This document shows, in pieces, positions 11,786-24,123 of a stretch of DNA of 64,000 nucleotides (the first letter of the stretch is position 1; every line of letters begins with the position of its first letter). The notes below the pieces were generated by a model that was not told the origin of the DNA, ran no database searches, and was given only the letters and a program-made list of their open reading frames with translations. Origin of the DNA: Cyrtodaria siliqua (lineage: Eukaryota > Mollusca > Bivalvia > Adapedonta > Hiatellidae); the NCBI GenBank assembly GCA_037043455.1, contig JAWPHD010011485.1:19468-83467 (forward strand). The letters run 5' to 3'. The position numbers were made by a program, and so were the translations under genes.

Positions 11786-12659
11786 GTAAGTTGCCGTTGG
11801 TGATTAATTGGTATTCATTAACTTCAAGGTCTAAATGGTATGTCTAGTCTTGTTTTTCAAATATTTGTAATATTTTGTATAAAACTCTCTCTTTTGTAAT
11901 CAATGATCACTGTTCATAACTTGTTTTCAAAGTCTTTTCTGTATAAAACAAAAATATATGTATGTCCCAAAAATCCGTTAATAGGCAAATGTGACTAATT
12001 TTTCAAAATGATTAGGTTTGTTTTGCTTTAAAACCTAATGTATATTGTGTTCAGGAGTATAATTTGGCACAAAACGAAGTTTTTCAAAATCATTGTTTTA
12101 TAAAAAAATAAATATATATAAATTCCTTTTTGAAGATTTTTAAAGGCAAAGCATCACTAAGTTAATTATATGCAACCTTAACAATATTGTTTCGGTGGTG
12201 AATACGTAAGACTTGTAGGACGCTGTGGTTTCTATAGGACCCTATATATAATTTTGCCTTAGCTCATACTGGCAGAACTACGAACCGGGTTAGCCAAACA
12301 GTTTGACTGATAAAGTAAAATAGTATCAAGACTTATAGAATAACACGGCCCTAGAGAGGCCAATGACGTTTATACACATTCCAACCCAACAAAACCGTGG
12401 ATCACAAAAAGGTCATATAACAATCAATAAAATATGAAACATGTAAAAACGACCGACTTAATGTATCTTTCAAACAAAAACATATTGTTTCGACATCTAA
12501 ATAAGTACAATATTTAATACATACTAGTAATTCCGACATTGCATTATCTTAAAAATAAAGTTTCATTTTATTTGATGACGTATGCAATGTCTGACCATGT
12601 ATGGTAATCTGCAGGTATCTGTTTTGGGTAGCTTTATAAACACAGTATTCAATTTACAG

Positions 12660-12724
12660 GTTTTAAAGTCAAGATACTAAATCCGCCTGCTCCAATGCCT
12701 CACCAACCTCCAATATCAGATTAA
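12660..12724 (+). CDS. Terminal exon 2a: proline-rich tail
   Basis: The acceptor 'caatttacag' is followed by 65 nt that join exon 1 in phase (split codon G|GT). They encode 21 residues beginning GFKVKILN and ending in a proline-rich stretch (PPAPMPHQPP) before TAA at 12722-12724. Spliced to exon 1 this gives a complete 39-residue precursor with about 20 mature residues after the signal peptide. Candidate polyadenylation signals follow at a distance (AATAAA near 13051). In the duplicate locus the corresponding segment (about 33945) is deleted. The exon was inferred from splice sites and phase; transcript evidence is lacking. Confidence 0.55.
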
Positions 12725-13099
12725 CATTATGTTCGTCGTGCAAACTGTTATTATTTTTTAAATAATATGTTTAGGGATTTTTTCGCTGTCCAAGCTGTTG
12801 AAAGATAAACAAATGCTTTATACACGAGAATGATAAACGAATACCCAACGACGTTTTTGAATGCCCACTATTGATTAGATATGTTTAACGTCATTAATCT
12901 TATTGTTTATTTCATAGCAAAAGCTAAATATAATAGTCTCTTTGTTTCGTTCGTTTATGGCGAATAACTAAGCTATATGCATGCATTCCTTGTAATGTTG
13001 TTCTATTGGTACAATGGCCCTACGTAGACTGTATTTTAAAGAACGACAACAAATAAACATCATTTAAAGGGCGTAATACATGCATACATCTTAAACTGT

Positions 13100-13335
13100 A
13101 AATGATTAAGATACTCTGAGTTTTCGAATAAATTGGTGGGGTCATTTGTATGGTAATACACTATTAAGAAATCTAGGGTCATACAAAGAATATACATGTA
13201 GTGATATAATGTTAGTCGTGTTTGTGTTTACTAGTGCTTAAGCGTATGTATATACAATTAAAACAATATGATCTATTGTTTTGAGCGTATGTTTATGCCC
13301 AAAGCTTTTTGACTTCTGCAAGCACCATTGTATTA
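13100..13335 (+). repeat. Second copy of the 10390-10570 repeat
   Basis: It carries the same ordered blocks as 10390-10570, including 'tgatctattgttttgagcg' and 'tgtttatgcc'. It lies in the intron between exon 2a and exon 2b of the secreted-peptide gene. Confidence 0.7.
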
Positions 13336-13539
13336 GTACCTATATAAATAATGTATCAGAACAGAATAATATATATATTTAGCAGTAAATAAAATATGCT
13401 GCTTCGGAAATCGTTTTTTTAAATGTATAGCCAACATTTGATTTTGATTTTGTTTCAATGAACGTTTCTGCTGTATGAACATGAGTTGACAAAAGCTCTT
13501 TTTGAAATTTCTAGCAAACCTGGGGTCTGCTACGTTCAT

Positions 13540-13790
13540 CTCTTGTCTTTGTTTGCTGCTTTCAAAGGAACCCCTTTTCAGTATTTATTGACATTCACAC
13601 TAGCGTTTGTTTAGTGCTGTGTGGCGGCCGTAAAATGACGTCCCGGCTACAGATCAGTAGTGTTATTACTTACTGGTCCTTTTGGATCATCAAGCCCAAT
13701 CGTGGAAAGACTCCTATCTGCAAGTTTTTGAACAAAGATACCGTAATTTTGACTCGGGATTGGGACGTATCTGAGTAGTTACTTTCACAT
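13540..13790 (+). repeat. Dispersed 'GGCCGTAAAA' repeat copy
   Basis: It contains 'ttagtgctgtgtggcggccg', 'ctacagatcagtagtgttatt' and 'ggatcatcaagcccaa'. The same blocks occur at 45595-45855 (plus) and in reverse complement at 41086-41500. Confidence 0.7.
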
Positions 13791-13974
13791 GTTCTGTTTG
13801 CAGGTACCAACTTGATTACTACTAAAAATGAAATTCTCAAAAATGTCTCACTTCCATTGGTTTTGCTTGTCTAAGATTAAAATTTAGACGAAAAATGTAT
13901 CACGGGCTATACTATTCGTATCATACAGTTGAAATTCATTGTAATCAAGACTTCAACATTAAGATATATATCTC

Positions 13975-14290
13975 TATACGAACTTATAATAGCTATAATT
14001 ACATCAACTGTACCTGTGCACTACCTAGCAACGAGGTTTACAGTATATCCCAATAACAGTTGTTGCACAAACATTCACTTAAATAAATCTCGAAAACTTA
14101 AAACCCATTTCTTTGTCAAATATGTTCAAATTATCCTAACTAGTGTTAGCTATAATAACATCAACTTTACCAGTGCACTACCTAGCAACGAGGTTTAACA
14201 GTATCAAAATAATAGTTGTTGCACAAACATTGACTAAAATATATGTCTAAAACTTTTCTTTGTCAAATATGTTCAAATTATCCTAACTTG
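13975..14290. repeat. ~158-bp tandem duplication
   Basis: Two adjacent copies share 'gtgcactacctagcaacgag', 'gttgttgcacaaacatt' and 'tcaaatatgttcaaattatc'. The 89-codon open frame over it has no recognisable domain. Confidence 0.85.
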
Positions 14291-15205
14291 TGTACTATCG
14301 GGACAAATTTCAAATATCACATATCCTAGTATTCGGATTATCAATTTTGGAATTTATCGATGTGTAAATGATGATCACGTGATGTGAATTAACGAAAGAT
14401 TTTTTTTAATTTCTTAAGGAATTCTAAATCCAATAGTATTAGATATTAAAGTTAAAATGACAAAAGAAGTAAACCATGCTGTTTTATTGTTTTGCTCGAA
14501 TGACCTTTTACCTTGAAATACCATATTCTGTTTCATGGTAAAAACAAACAGACCGTCGTCAGAAATTATTCCATAATGACATATTTGCATCACTTTTAGA
14601 CTAAAATATCTGCAAGCAATGTAATCTTTACACTTTCATTGGCACAATGTGAAAACATTGACGCATTAAAAAACAAAGTTCTCTACCGTGCTGCCTGAAG
14701 TCAATATTTCGTAGATAGATATATATTTTATTCAAACATAAGGCATTACGCCCAACAGTTCACATGCAAATAGTACATACATATAAACATGTATATGAAA
14801 TACTCACAATATTTTCCAGTTAATGACAATTTGTCTAATTTCATAGGTGAGTTTCAAGATCATCTGTATATGTTACTAGTTAAAAAATATTTGACAACTA
14901 TTAAGTATATAAGTGTTTAATATATATTTGTAAATTAATATTCCTAAGTACTGATCAGAACACATTTATATCTGTGGACATAAATGGAGAAATACAGCCA
15001 TTAAATAAAATATATTTCCTCAGATTTAACGCATGATACTGTAACTTGTTGTGAGCTTTCTTTACTGCAAATTGGAGATAATATGACCAGTTTTGGTTGA
15101 TTTGAGCACATTTGTCTACGAACATTTTGATTGATTCTCGTACTCCTTTATACTATACTTGAAAAATAGATATAACATATTTTAACATGTTATTTATGTA
15201 AGCAG

Positions 15206-15384
15206 AATGGGGAGGCGGTGGTGGAGGAGGTGGAGGTGGCGGTGGCGGGGGCGGTGGCGGTGGCGGTGGCGGTGGCGGTGGCGGTGGCGGAGGCGGGGGT
15301 GGTGGCGGTGGTGGTGGTGGAGGCGGCGGTGGTCGACGACGTTGGGGACGTAAAAAGCGGAACGCTGAAAATGTGGAAAGGTAA
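15206..15384 (+). CDS. Terminal exon 2b: poly-glycine basic protein tail
   Basis: The acceptor 'tatgtaagcag' precedes AA|TGG. Joined to the phase-1 exon at 11731-11785 it completes GAA (Glu), then Trp, then 41 consecutive GGN glycine codons (15211-15333), then RRRWGRKKRNAENVER and TAA at 15382-15384. An AATAAA lies at 15446-15451. The mature product would be about 59 residues: a glycine run with a strongly basic carboxyl end including RRR and KKR pairs that could serve as processing sites (inference). The paralogous exon near 34850-34992 reads on past the equivalent stop for 14 more codons. A donor-like GTAAAG also lies at 15381, so the exon could instead splice onward. Glycine-rich secreted proteins are common in mollusc shell and byssus, but no family assignment is possible. 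Confidence 0.6.
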
Positions 15385-15445
15385 AGTAATATATTACGTC
15401 GGTTGACAGATAGTGAGTGTTTATATATGTTTCGATGAACTTCCA

Positions 15446-15451
15446 AATAAA
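15446..15451 (+). terminator. Polyadenylation signal candidate AATAAA
   Basis: AATAAA lies 61 nt after the TAA of exon 2b. In the duplicate locus an AATAAA at 35000-35005 follows the stop by about a dozen bases, which supports this exon being the last one. Confidence 0.45.
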
Positions 15452-15873
15452 TCATTGTCCACCGTTTTTGAAACTTTAACCTTCAATCAAATAGATACTG
15501 AATATCACACTAGAATTGGATGCTATACGAAGCCTATGTGTTGTCATTTATCTTTATATCCTACATTATGTCCTCTGACAATACAAAACCTGTTCCCGCA
15601 ATCAAATTGTAAAATCGCATGTCCAGTTTTATCAAGATAATATATGGAAAAAGCAAAGAACGTTTGGTGCATCAGAGACATTGATCTTTGAAATAATGAC
15701 ATGAGATTATACGCACACACTATTAGAAATTGTACTTAATGACAATATTTGTTCACATTTGCAATGACCTTGACCTATTGATATTGACAACTTTTGCTAC
15801 TGGCTATGATTAAATTAAAGCATGCACAATTTGATGAAGAAAACGTTATAGGGAATGTTACGTTTTCGTGTAT

Positions 15874-15945
15874 GACAATAACGGAGACTCGGGTAATGGT
15901 CAATGACAATACAAAACGGGGACTCGGGTAACGGTCAATGACAAA
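15874..15945. repeat. ~36-bp direct duplication
   Basis: Two copies of a unit containing 'ggagactcgggtaatggtca' (second copy with 'gggta.cggtca') are adjacent. The 102-codon open frame on the minus strand here is a reading of this sequence with no domain. Confidence 0.7.
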
Positions 15946-16147
15946 GCACAACGGCAAAAAAGGGATCACTATATGTATGTCATGAATTAAAAAAATGCAA
16001 AACTTAAAACAAATACTTCTTAGAAACAAACAAGTCCTATGCCCCATTAAATATGATACCTTCATTTTAAAAAAATCCAACATTGAACACTTAGAAAGTG
16101 GTATTTAATTACTGATCAGAACTGATTCAATTATTTTATATTTTCAG

Positions 16148-16191
16148 ATTCCGACACCTCTTTATGCGGCAGTGAATAGCGAACATTAGAT
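16148..16191 (+). pseudogene. Possible third alternative exon, broken copy
   Basis: The acceptor 'tattttcag' is followed by sequence homologous to 35918-36124. In the duplicate the reading frame stays open for 68 codons. Here the same frame meets TAG after 13 codons (near 16187) and TGA soon after. Joined in phase 1 to exon 1 it would instead encode a 10-residue tail ending at the TAG near 16178. Coding status is uncertain. Confidence 0.3.
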
Positions 16192-17029
16192 CAAAGAGCG
16201 TGATAAGGTGTGCAGAGTTGTATATTGAACCAAGCTATATACCTGATATATACAACAGTTTAACAAAAGCAAAACGAACATGTTACAAATGCTGAAGAGA
16301 AAATATAATACATTATACAAAGCCTACTCTAATTGAAAGTATCAGACTCAGATTCATTAAAATGAGAACATGTACTTCGTTTTCTTTTGCTTTAATATTA
16401 CATAGTTTATATATATTTTTAACATTTTGTAATAGTAGTATGGTTTGCCATTTAAATCAAAGAGATTAGCCCAATAATGAAAATAACAACTTTCTACAAC
16501 CCCTACATCTGAGATCCATTTAAAACTAAAAACGTATATATAAGGTTAAGACCTAACACGCGTTACCCATGTTAAGTGTTCTGTATTATGCACATTTCAG
16601 AGCAGAATATAACAGAGTTTAGGATTTATAGGAATATTATCTCGGTTAAGGGTTGCACTCCGGTGGATAGGGTGCAAACACCCTATCTACTGAGCCTCAA
16701 CGACAATATTTATTAGACGGAAATATTTCTCGAGATCCTGATATTGATATTTTTTCTATTTTTTTATAAGGACACGTAGATCTAGGTCACATGGACGTAG
16801 ACGTAACAGTAACATCAAACGAAAATCTAAAGTGTTTATGTCCGTTTCGTATTGACACAACATACTTACACATTCTGGTAAACATACCATTTTCTCTTTC
16901 TATATCAGTATTACATAAAATTGACGAGAAATAAAGTTGTTTCAGATCTTAATTTAGATACAAATACCCCCTCCGTATGAAATTGTAAATTGTAATTTTG
17001 CTATACTCCAGTCGGTTATGTCATCACCG

Positions 17030-18240
17030 GCACTTTTGATATTATCGACAAACGCCTTCGTTTTCTATTTAAGTTTTCTAAAGGACATAAATTCAAATTA
17101 CCTTCATTAATTGATAGTAATAATTACCGTGTTCAGATTTCCGAATCTATTTATAACTTTAGTACTAACTAGAGCCGTCGAGAAAAAGCAGATATTCAAG
17201 CCCTTAATGACTCGAAGGAACAAATACTCAAAATCATGGATACTAGAATAAAGTTCTAAACATCTAATCCATCATTATTACCAACTAGACTTAGATTTAG
17301 ATTTCGTCATCTGAAGAAAGGGATCCAGGATTTCATACTAAATATGTTTTAGTTTCTACTCACAAAGCCGTTAATAATAGTATCATTGTTTGACGGTTAT
17401 ACTATGTTGACGTTTTAAAAGAGGGAGCACCGCCACGTACAGCTGCATGTATCATGCGTGACCATTTCGCACATATTTCTAAATTTGAAATCAAAATGGA
17501 CGAAGAACAAAACAAATTCACTACAATTTACTGGATCCCTAAATTACACAAGCGACCTTATAAAGCCCTATTCTTTGCAAATTCTAGCGAATGTACCACA
17601 ACCGTTTAACATCTTGCCTCACAGCGGTTAAAGTGCATGTGAGAACGTATTGTGAAAAAACCTATGGAAACTCTGGTACAAATTATATTCTGGTCAATTA
17701 AATATTCGGACGAGGTTCTTAACATAATGGTTCTATGACGATGTGTTCCTAAATCCTCTTAGGCGGGAACCGTTTGATGAACGTCCTTTAACGGTTTTCC
17801 TCGTATTGCTCTGACTTCTGGCAAGTCATCGAGTACATTTGAGATTTGCTCCTTAGGTTCATTTAATTTTGATACATTTTATACATGAACATTTCTGTGG
17901 TTTTTTTTCTTATAATACCTATCTACGCTTTCTCAAAGTAAAGGGTTAACATTTCGGGGATTATTTTCATTTACTCTGTACTGTTGTTTAGGGATGATAA
18001 CAGGGTAAGAGTGAGGTTTGGTGTCCCATTGAACCGGTTTAAACTCCCCGATGGTCCCTTTTGCCACTGAGCGTTCCAAGGCCCTGTTGTCAACCCTTAT
18101 TTGTTTGAGATGTGCTTTTTTAATTGAACGGGTTTGTGATGTATTTATTGAACCATGTTTGCTTTGTAGAACTGTTGTGGTGACTGTGTTCTGTGAATGC
18201 ATCTCTTCCGTTTGCACTTATCACCTATTTTTGGAGTAGT
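17030..18240 (+). pseudogene. Decayed reverse transcriptase element, 5' portion plus tail
   Basis: In several interrupted frames the sequence encodes the N-terminal part of the same reverse transcriptase found at 29885-31860. It starts with a segment like IDKRLRFLFKFSKGHKFKLP near 17042. A clear TIYWIPKLHKRPYKALFF block lies near 17520-17575, then a 'FWSIK' remnant near 17690. At least five in-frame stops (for example after 'NFSTN' near 17170) show it is dead. The palm catalytic region is missing, and the 3' tail of the family follows at about 17985-18240 ('gtgaggtttggtgtcccatt', 'ccactgagcgttcc'). Confidence 0.75.
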
Positions 18241-19020
18241 TGGGTGGGTATACATTTTCAAAAATAATTAATAAATGAGAGACACCCTTTCATTTTCGCC
18301 AACAAAAAAGCGTGAAATGTGTTTTTGCTCAATTTCAAATATCTTATTTTATCATAATTATCCTAAAGATTCTGTTGATTTGCCCGGGAATATATCGCAT
18401 GGACTTGACACAATTATCCCCAGGACAAATATGATTGATATTTAATCTTAATATTATCAGTTACACGGATTTTCAGCAGGGTGTATGGGAATATTCAAAC
18501 CTGTTTGTTTTTATTTTATCCTGAGTCGAATTACCATTGTAGCTGCACGGTGATACGACTTGCGGGCGAAATCGTTTTTCGGCGAACGTGATCGTGACCG
18601 AAGCAATACCGCCTAGTTACTTCTCTAATATGAACTACAGCCGTTTATATTGACATTGATGGAAATAACACGATTTTTGTCAGTTTGTAAGTGATTATCG
18701 TCAAAGAAGGTATATTTGTAAGTCGAGAAGTGTATTGCCAGGCCACTTCCAATACGATACGTTTTGCGATACGTACAGACCGATACGCGATGTGACACGA
18801 TACACTTAGTTAGTGTAAAGTAATATGTAAAGAAGAAATGTAATTTCCATATTGAACAAATCATATAATGCAATCTTTAACAATTTAAAAAAACAACAAT
18901 GCACATGACAACTTACTTTTCTTAGAGGCAATAAAAGAAGGAAAAAGAATAATGAAAATCTATGTTATTAACTTTTTACGTCTTAGTTCGAAAAGCCGAA
19001 ATGTCTAGAGCACAAACCCA
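18241..19020. other. No gene seen
   Basis: Unique-looking AT-rich DNA. A short CGATAC-rich patch (near 18750-18805) holds several 'cgatac' copies. Confidence 0.5.
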
Positions 19021-19039
19021 AATGAATGCTCCGGTCTAG

Positions 19040-19745
19040 TTTTGGTTTTGGTCTCATTTCGTTTCTAGCTTATGTCATGGTCTGCTGTCGTCCGTCCATG
19101 CGTCGGTCGTCCGTCTGTCCACCGTCCGTTCACTTTTTGAGTGTCATCACTCTAGCACCTTCATTTTACATCGGATCTTTACCAAATTTTATCAGATTTT
19201 TAATATCAATGAAAGCCCAAAAATGTTTGCAAACCAGCCAGATCTGACCAGTAACACCGGAGTAATGGTCCTTGAATAAACTAAAATTGCTATATTTTGT
19301 CTTGTCAGTATTTTAGAGTTTGCATTCTTTCTTTACCAAACTTTGTCAGATTGTTGATATTAATGAAGGCTCGGACAACATAAATACAGCCAGATCGGAC
19401 AAGTAACACCGGAGTGGTGACCCTTAAATTAACAAAATTTGCTATATATTGTCTTGGCATAACTCTAGAGCCTCCATTTTGCATCCCAACTTTATTAAAC
19501 TTTGCCAGATTCTTGATATCAATGAATCTTGGACAAGCCCGACAAACAGACAGAAAAGACTAGTAACACTTACATTCGTACATATGCTATGTTTTACTTC
19601 GTTAAGATAATAGAGTCTTCATAATATATCTGATCTTTACCAGTTATAGCGGAGTTACGGCCCTTGATGTTCTTAAATATACTGTATTTTACGTTGTTAA
19701 GACAATAGGGACTTCATTTTTTATCGGTTCTTTACCAAACGTGGT
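19040..19745. repeat. Dispersed ~165-bp tandem repeat, about four units
   Basis: Units carry 'ctctagcaccttcatttta', 'tctttaccaaattttatcag', 'atatcaatgaaagc', 'accagccagatc' and 'agtaacaccggagt'. Related arrays lie at 42780-43530 and 59160-59890, and a fragment at 58465-58520. No coding content. Confidence 0.8.
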
Positions 19746-19990
19746 ACCTTCATTGTGGTTTTCTAGTTTTTTTTGTATTATATTTACACGAGCATATTTG
19801 TGTTTTACTTATATTGCCTATTGATGCTGCCTTGTTGGTTAGAGATTAGATCATGGCGTTTGCATTTATTATTGCTTTTGCCTTCTTGTTTTCTGTTTGC
19901 GTGTTTGTTTCTGTGTTTTGTGGTTGACTGTCCTCCTTGAATGCTACTTTCCCTGTTTTTTTATATTTTGGTTATATCAACTGATGAACA
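19746..19990 (+). mobile_element. Tail-only fragment of the RT element
   Basis: It contains 'tgatgctgccttgttggtta', 'ttgccttcttgttttctgtt' and 'gtggttgactgtcctccttg'. The reverse complements of these occur in the 3' regions of the copies at 20280-21130 and 29885-30300. Confidence 0.7.
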
Positions 19991-20279
19991 ATTTTAATAC
20001 TAGCCAAACTTGATCTGAAAGCATCTCGCTTGAAAACGATCATTTCTAAAACATAATTTGAATAAATATATCGAACAGTTCTTAAGAAAAAAATTTTTTT
20101 TGTAGTCGTTCCGTACTGTAAAACAAACCGAAACAAATGGGCGTCATTTACTGGAAAGCTGAGCAGCCAACATTTGTGTCGCCTGCCGTGCGCTTATAAT
20201 AAGGACAATAAGAACAATCTATCTATAAAGTTTGCATTCTTGAGACAAGTATTCTTTTAGATTGTAAAAGTAAGTCTAA

Positions 20280-21130
20280 AAGCCGAACATGAAATGCTGC
20301 TTTCACAGAACACAATAAACCCCAAAACACGAAAAAAGACAAGCAAGAAAAGGCAATAGTAATAATAAAGGAATATGACGTCACAACACAAAAAGAGTTG
20401 ACAGTAGGGCTACCGCCTTGGTACGGTCAATGGCAAAAAGGCCGTTGGGGGTTTAAACCAGGTTCTAGGGTGCACCAAACCTCACACTTACCCTACTGTT
20501 ATTCCAATTAAATGGGACAGTGTAAATAAAGAATACCACGCCATGAACTATTCTCTAACCAACAAGGCAGCATTGATGGGCAATACAAATAAAACACAAA
20601 GATGCTCGTGTATATATAAATACAAAAACACACTAATCTAGAAAGTCACAAAGAAGGTACTTGATGACTTGTCAGAAACCAGAGCAACAAGAAATTAAAC
20701 CATTGAGGGCGCGACAAGACAAGACCGCAGACAAACATCAAACGTCACACTCCTTTTGGGCTTTAGGTAGACGTCATCATAGGGTCCATAGCATGTCCGG
20801 TCATCGTACAATTAAAGAGGAAAGCAAAGTGGCGAACTGTAAATGGGTCCACCACCAACATGCAAGTTGCAAAATGATAGGGTCATAACCTCTTTTGATA
20901 AACCTCTTACCAAGTTTAACAAAGATAGTATGAAAGTGATCATGACCAAGGATCTTACGAAGTTTGTAAATCACATCACCATAGAAGTCAGGTTGTGATG
21001 GTCCTTGTCGCAGAAGAGTTCTAAAATTAATTTTATATTTGTAAAGAAGATCATGGTTACGATATTAAAATTTTGCAAAGGTTTTACGCATTTTATGGTA
21101 ACGGTAGCCCTGATGGAGTAGCGTTTTAGT
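20280..21130 (-). pseudogene. 5'-truncated reverse transcriptase element copy
   Basis: On the minus strand it matches 29885-30720 closely: the same 3' tail ('agggctaccgccttgg' on plus, 'ggcagcattgatgggcaata') and the C-terminal RT coding region. The coding part is out of frame at several points. The palm domain is absent, so this is a truncated insertion. Confidence 0.75.
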
Positions 21131-22200
21131 TAAACAAAGAAAGTTTTGAAAATTGCCTTAAATTGCTGATAATAACATATTGCATTACACCATAGGTCAA
21201 TAATTGTACACGTTATTAGCTAGGTTAGTACTCATGTTAACGGTTAATAAGAGGGACCTTCTCTGCTTATGAAAACATGGACATGTCAATGGCATTGAAT
21301 AAATGTTAAGGCAAAAACGTACTTCTGTATGATAGGTCAATATCTTTCCTAATTATGAGCTGTTATAGGTTACTGGTTAAAGTTTTATAAAAAGGGCATA
21401 ACTTTCCTTAAATGTAATTCAAAGTTATTGGGCCTGTCAATAGCATTACATATTAAGGGAGAACTGTATCCTAACAGTTTCATGACCATAGGGTTAATAT
21501 TTTGCAAGCCATGAGAGGAGTAGAACATGTTTTTATTACATTGTCTGTTACATAAAAAGGGTTTAAATGGCTGTTACTGGTCCGGGTACTGTTATAGTTT
21601 CAAAAGTGTAAGCGACACAAAATTGTACAATATGTAATGGGCAATAAATCCTGTTATTTGTTGTATCAGATGTATATGCCCTTGCTTCATATACATCATT
21701 ACGTGCTAGTAATATTACATATCAGGTTTGATTAACGTAGGTATTACAGTTTTTGAGGAGTTGGTAACTCTAAATGTGGCGAACTGGTTAATTTGCTTGC
21801 CTATTTAGTGTTTGTCAAGATATTCATTGATAATATGCAAATATTGTATTTAATGAAAGCAATGTTCCCCTCTCATACTGTATTTGTTGTATTTGAGCTA
21901 AGCATTTATTAATAGGTTTCTAAAATTGATATTTAAATAATATTGTTGGGACTGAACGCTAAGGCTCATGGTTAAAATCAGTTTGTGTATTGCTACTATT
22001 AGCAACCTTTCTACATAACAAATATGGTAACGTTGAGGATTTATGTGCGACCGGTTCAGCCGTTTTTATTTCCCAAAACCCGTGGTTTATACGAAAATAT
22101 CAGTATCATTTTATTTGTCCTTATTTGCTTCAGTGTTATTTGCTTCCTGTAATTTTATTCTCATAGTATATACAAACTAGGAAAATAACTAGGACATAAA
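21131..22200. repeat. Diverged non-coding repeat
   Basis: Internal similarity is visible between blocks such as 'aaagggcataactttcctta', 'catgtcaatggcattg' / 'ctgtcaatagcattaca' and 'ggtcaatat.tt'. Units are roughly 120-150 bp and strongly diverged. No exon was recognised. Confidence 0.45.
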
Positions 22201-22825
22201 TATACGCTTAGTGCACAAACTAAGAATAAACGTTTATACCCGATTGATTAATCTTCAAAATTACATTTGCGATGGAAACTAGTTGATAAGAGGTTTTACT
22301 TGTTGCCATTGCTAGATAGGTTTTATTTCTTAATAGATATAACTTTTCGCATGTATTGGATGGTTGTGTTTTAAAGGCTAGTTTTTAACGTTAGTGTACT
22401 AGAGAAAAAGATGAGGTACAAAATATGTGAAAGTATTAACATTGAATAGAACAATACGCTGTGTGAAGCTGAATTATACGTTTTTTTCTAAATATTAGAT
22501 TCCATAGAGAATTCCATCTATGATTATATGCGAGAATATCTTTTGCTACACAGATGTCCCAGAAAATTAAGTTTTCCGTCGGTCAATTTCAGGTTCCATT
22601 GGTAAACGATAGTAAACCCGAGCAAGATAAGTTCAATTATGTAAACCCTCCATATGTAACCTGCATACTCCATAAGAACAAAATTCAATGTGATATAGCA
22701 TTGTTTGAAAGAACCCTTGAATAGTTTAGATTTTTCCCTATATATTTTTAGCATGATATGCATACATTACTGGCACGGTAAGCGTTTTTTAGTTGATATT
22801 TTCATATATTTTCTGTTTATGCATT

Positions 22826-22955
22826 GCGGTTGGTGCCGTTCTTGTATTATTGTGCATGATATGCTTCCTCGCGGTTGGTGCCACTTTTATACTGCTGAGA
22901 AAGTTATGTTTTGCGGTTGGTGCCGCTCTGCCAAGCGTTCGGTGTAGCTTGGTGT
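22826..22955. repeat. ~44-bp minisatellite, three units
   Basis: 'gcggttggtgcc' recurs at about 22826, 22871 and 22913. The open frame 22793-23086 is a translation of these repeats. Confidence 0.75.
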
Positions 22956-23193
22956 TTGATCCATGCCCTTCTTATATATCTATGGTTAGCCTCTCTGACT
23001 TGAGGTTGGTGCTGCCTGGCGGGTTTGTGTTGGTTGTAGATTGTTGTTTGATCCTTCATATGCCCTTCTTATATAACGGTGGTTAGCCTCTCTGTCTTGA
23101 GGTTAGTGCCGATTGGCGGATTTGAGTTGGGTGAAGCATGGTGTTTGATCCTAGCTATGCCCTTCTTATATAGCGGTGGTTATCCGCTCTGCC
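22955..23193. repeat. ~95-bp minisatellite, interrupted by a transposon
   Basis: Units carry 'gtttgatcc', 'atgcccttcttatata', 'ggttagcctctctg' and 'cttgaggttggtgc'. The third unit stops at 23193 and its remainder ('ggttggtgctta') resumes at 24128, after the TTAA-flanked insertion. Confidence 0.8.
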
Positions 23194-23197
23194 TTAA

Positions 23198-24123
23198 GGG
23201 TGGCCACTGCTGAGGTTAAGGATTTTTGCACTTCCGGAAATTTACATTTGTTATATTTCAAAAATTATAATAAAACTGGAAAAAATAATTATACAGTAAC
23301 AAACTAATGCCCAATAGGGATATTTTAGTGCAAACAAATTGAAAATTGTTTAGAATTTTTTTTTGACCTCACATTTTGTGCCCAAAATTGACAATTTTTA
23401 ACATAAGCCAAAATGGGGGGTAGGGGTACAAAAGATGGTATTTCTCAAAAAACGTTTAAGATATTCACTTAATTTAAACTTTATTACAAAGACATGTGTT
23501 AGGATATACAGAGACAGCAATAAAAAGTATTGTTCCTATTTTTTGTTACAGACCTATGCCGTTATATGTCAAAGGTCGTCGAAATCTAAAAAAGCACATT
23601 TTTTTCTCAGTTTTTATTGAATATCTTTCTTATATGGACCCCCAATTTTTATTTTTTCATTCTAAAACTCAGGTCTTGAATATATTGTAGATAAAATATC
23701 TCAAAAAGTTTACTGTTCCTTTATTATGAAAAATTGATTGATCACACATTTAAAAATGCAATTTATAGTAAACTGGGTGGGGTAATGACAAGGGATGTAA
23801 TAATTTTTCAGATGGTGATAAAAATACCACAACCCTTAATTTTTCGTCCTAAAGTATGAACTATTACATTAAAAAATACGAAAAATCGATACCTGTTCTG
23901 AAAACCACACTACACACATATAAGTTGCCATACACAATTTGCAGCTGATTCAGAATTTAAAACCATACTGTGAGAGTGTATTACTAAAGATTAATTTTGC
24001 GAAAAAGTTAAATCACCGACCCATCATTATTTTTTCCAGAAACTAACTAGTAATATGTTAGTCTTCATAAAAAACAGGGAAATTAAAAATTCTTACTGTT
24101 CTGATATTCACCAGAGGGCACCC
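23198..24123. mobile_element. 926-bp non-autonomous TTAA transposon
   Basis: The ends are inverted: GGGTG(G/C)CC(A/T)CTG(C/G)TGA, 13 of 16 positions identical between left and reversed right end. The element is flanked by TTAA at 23194-23197 and 24124-24127. Removing it with one TTAA rejoins the interrupted minisatellite unit, which marks the exact insertion boundary. TTAA targets are used by the piggyBac and Kolobok superfamilies. No transposase is encoded in the body, so it is non-autonomous. Confidence 0.8.

Noticed and set aside
15153..15455. Minus-strand poly-proline open frame opposite the glycine exon
   Set aside because: It is the complement of the GGN run. Splice phase, signal exon and polyadenylation signal all support the plus strand.
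22705..23086. Hydrophobic 80-97 codon frames
   Set aside because: They follow the minisatellite period (GAV-type repeats) and cross repeat borders.
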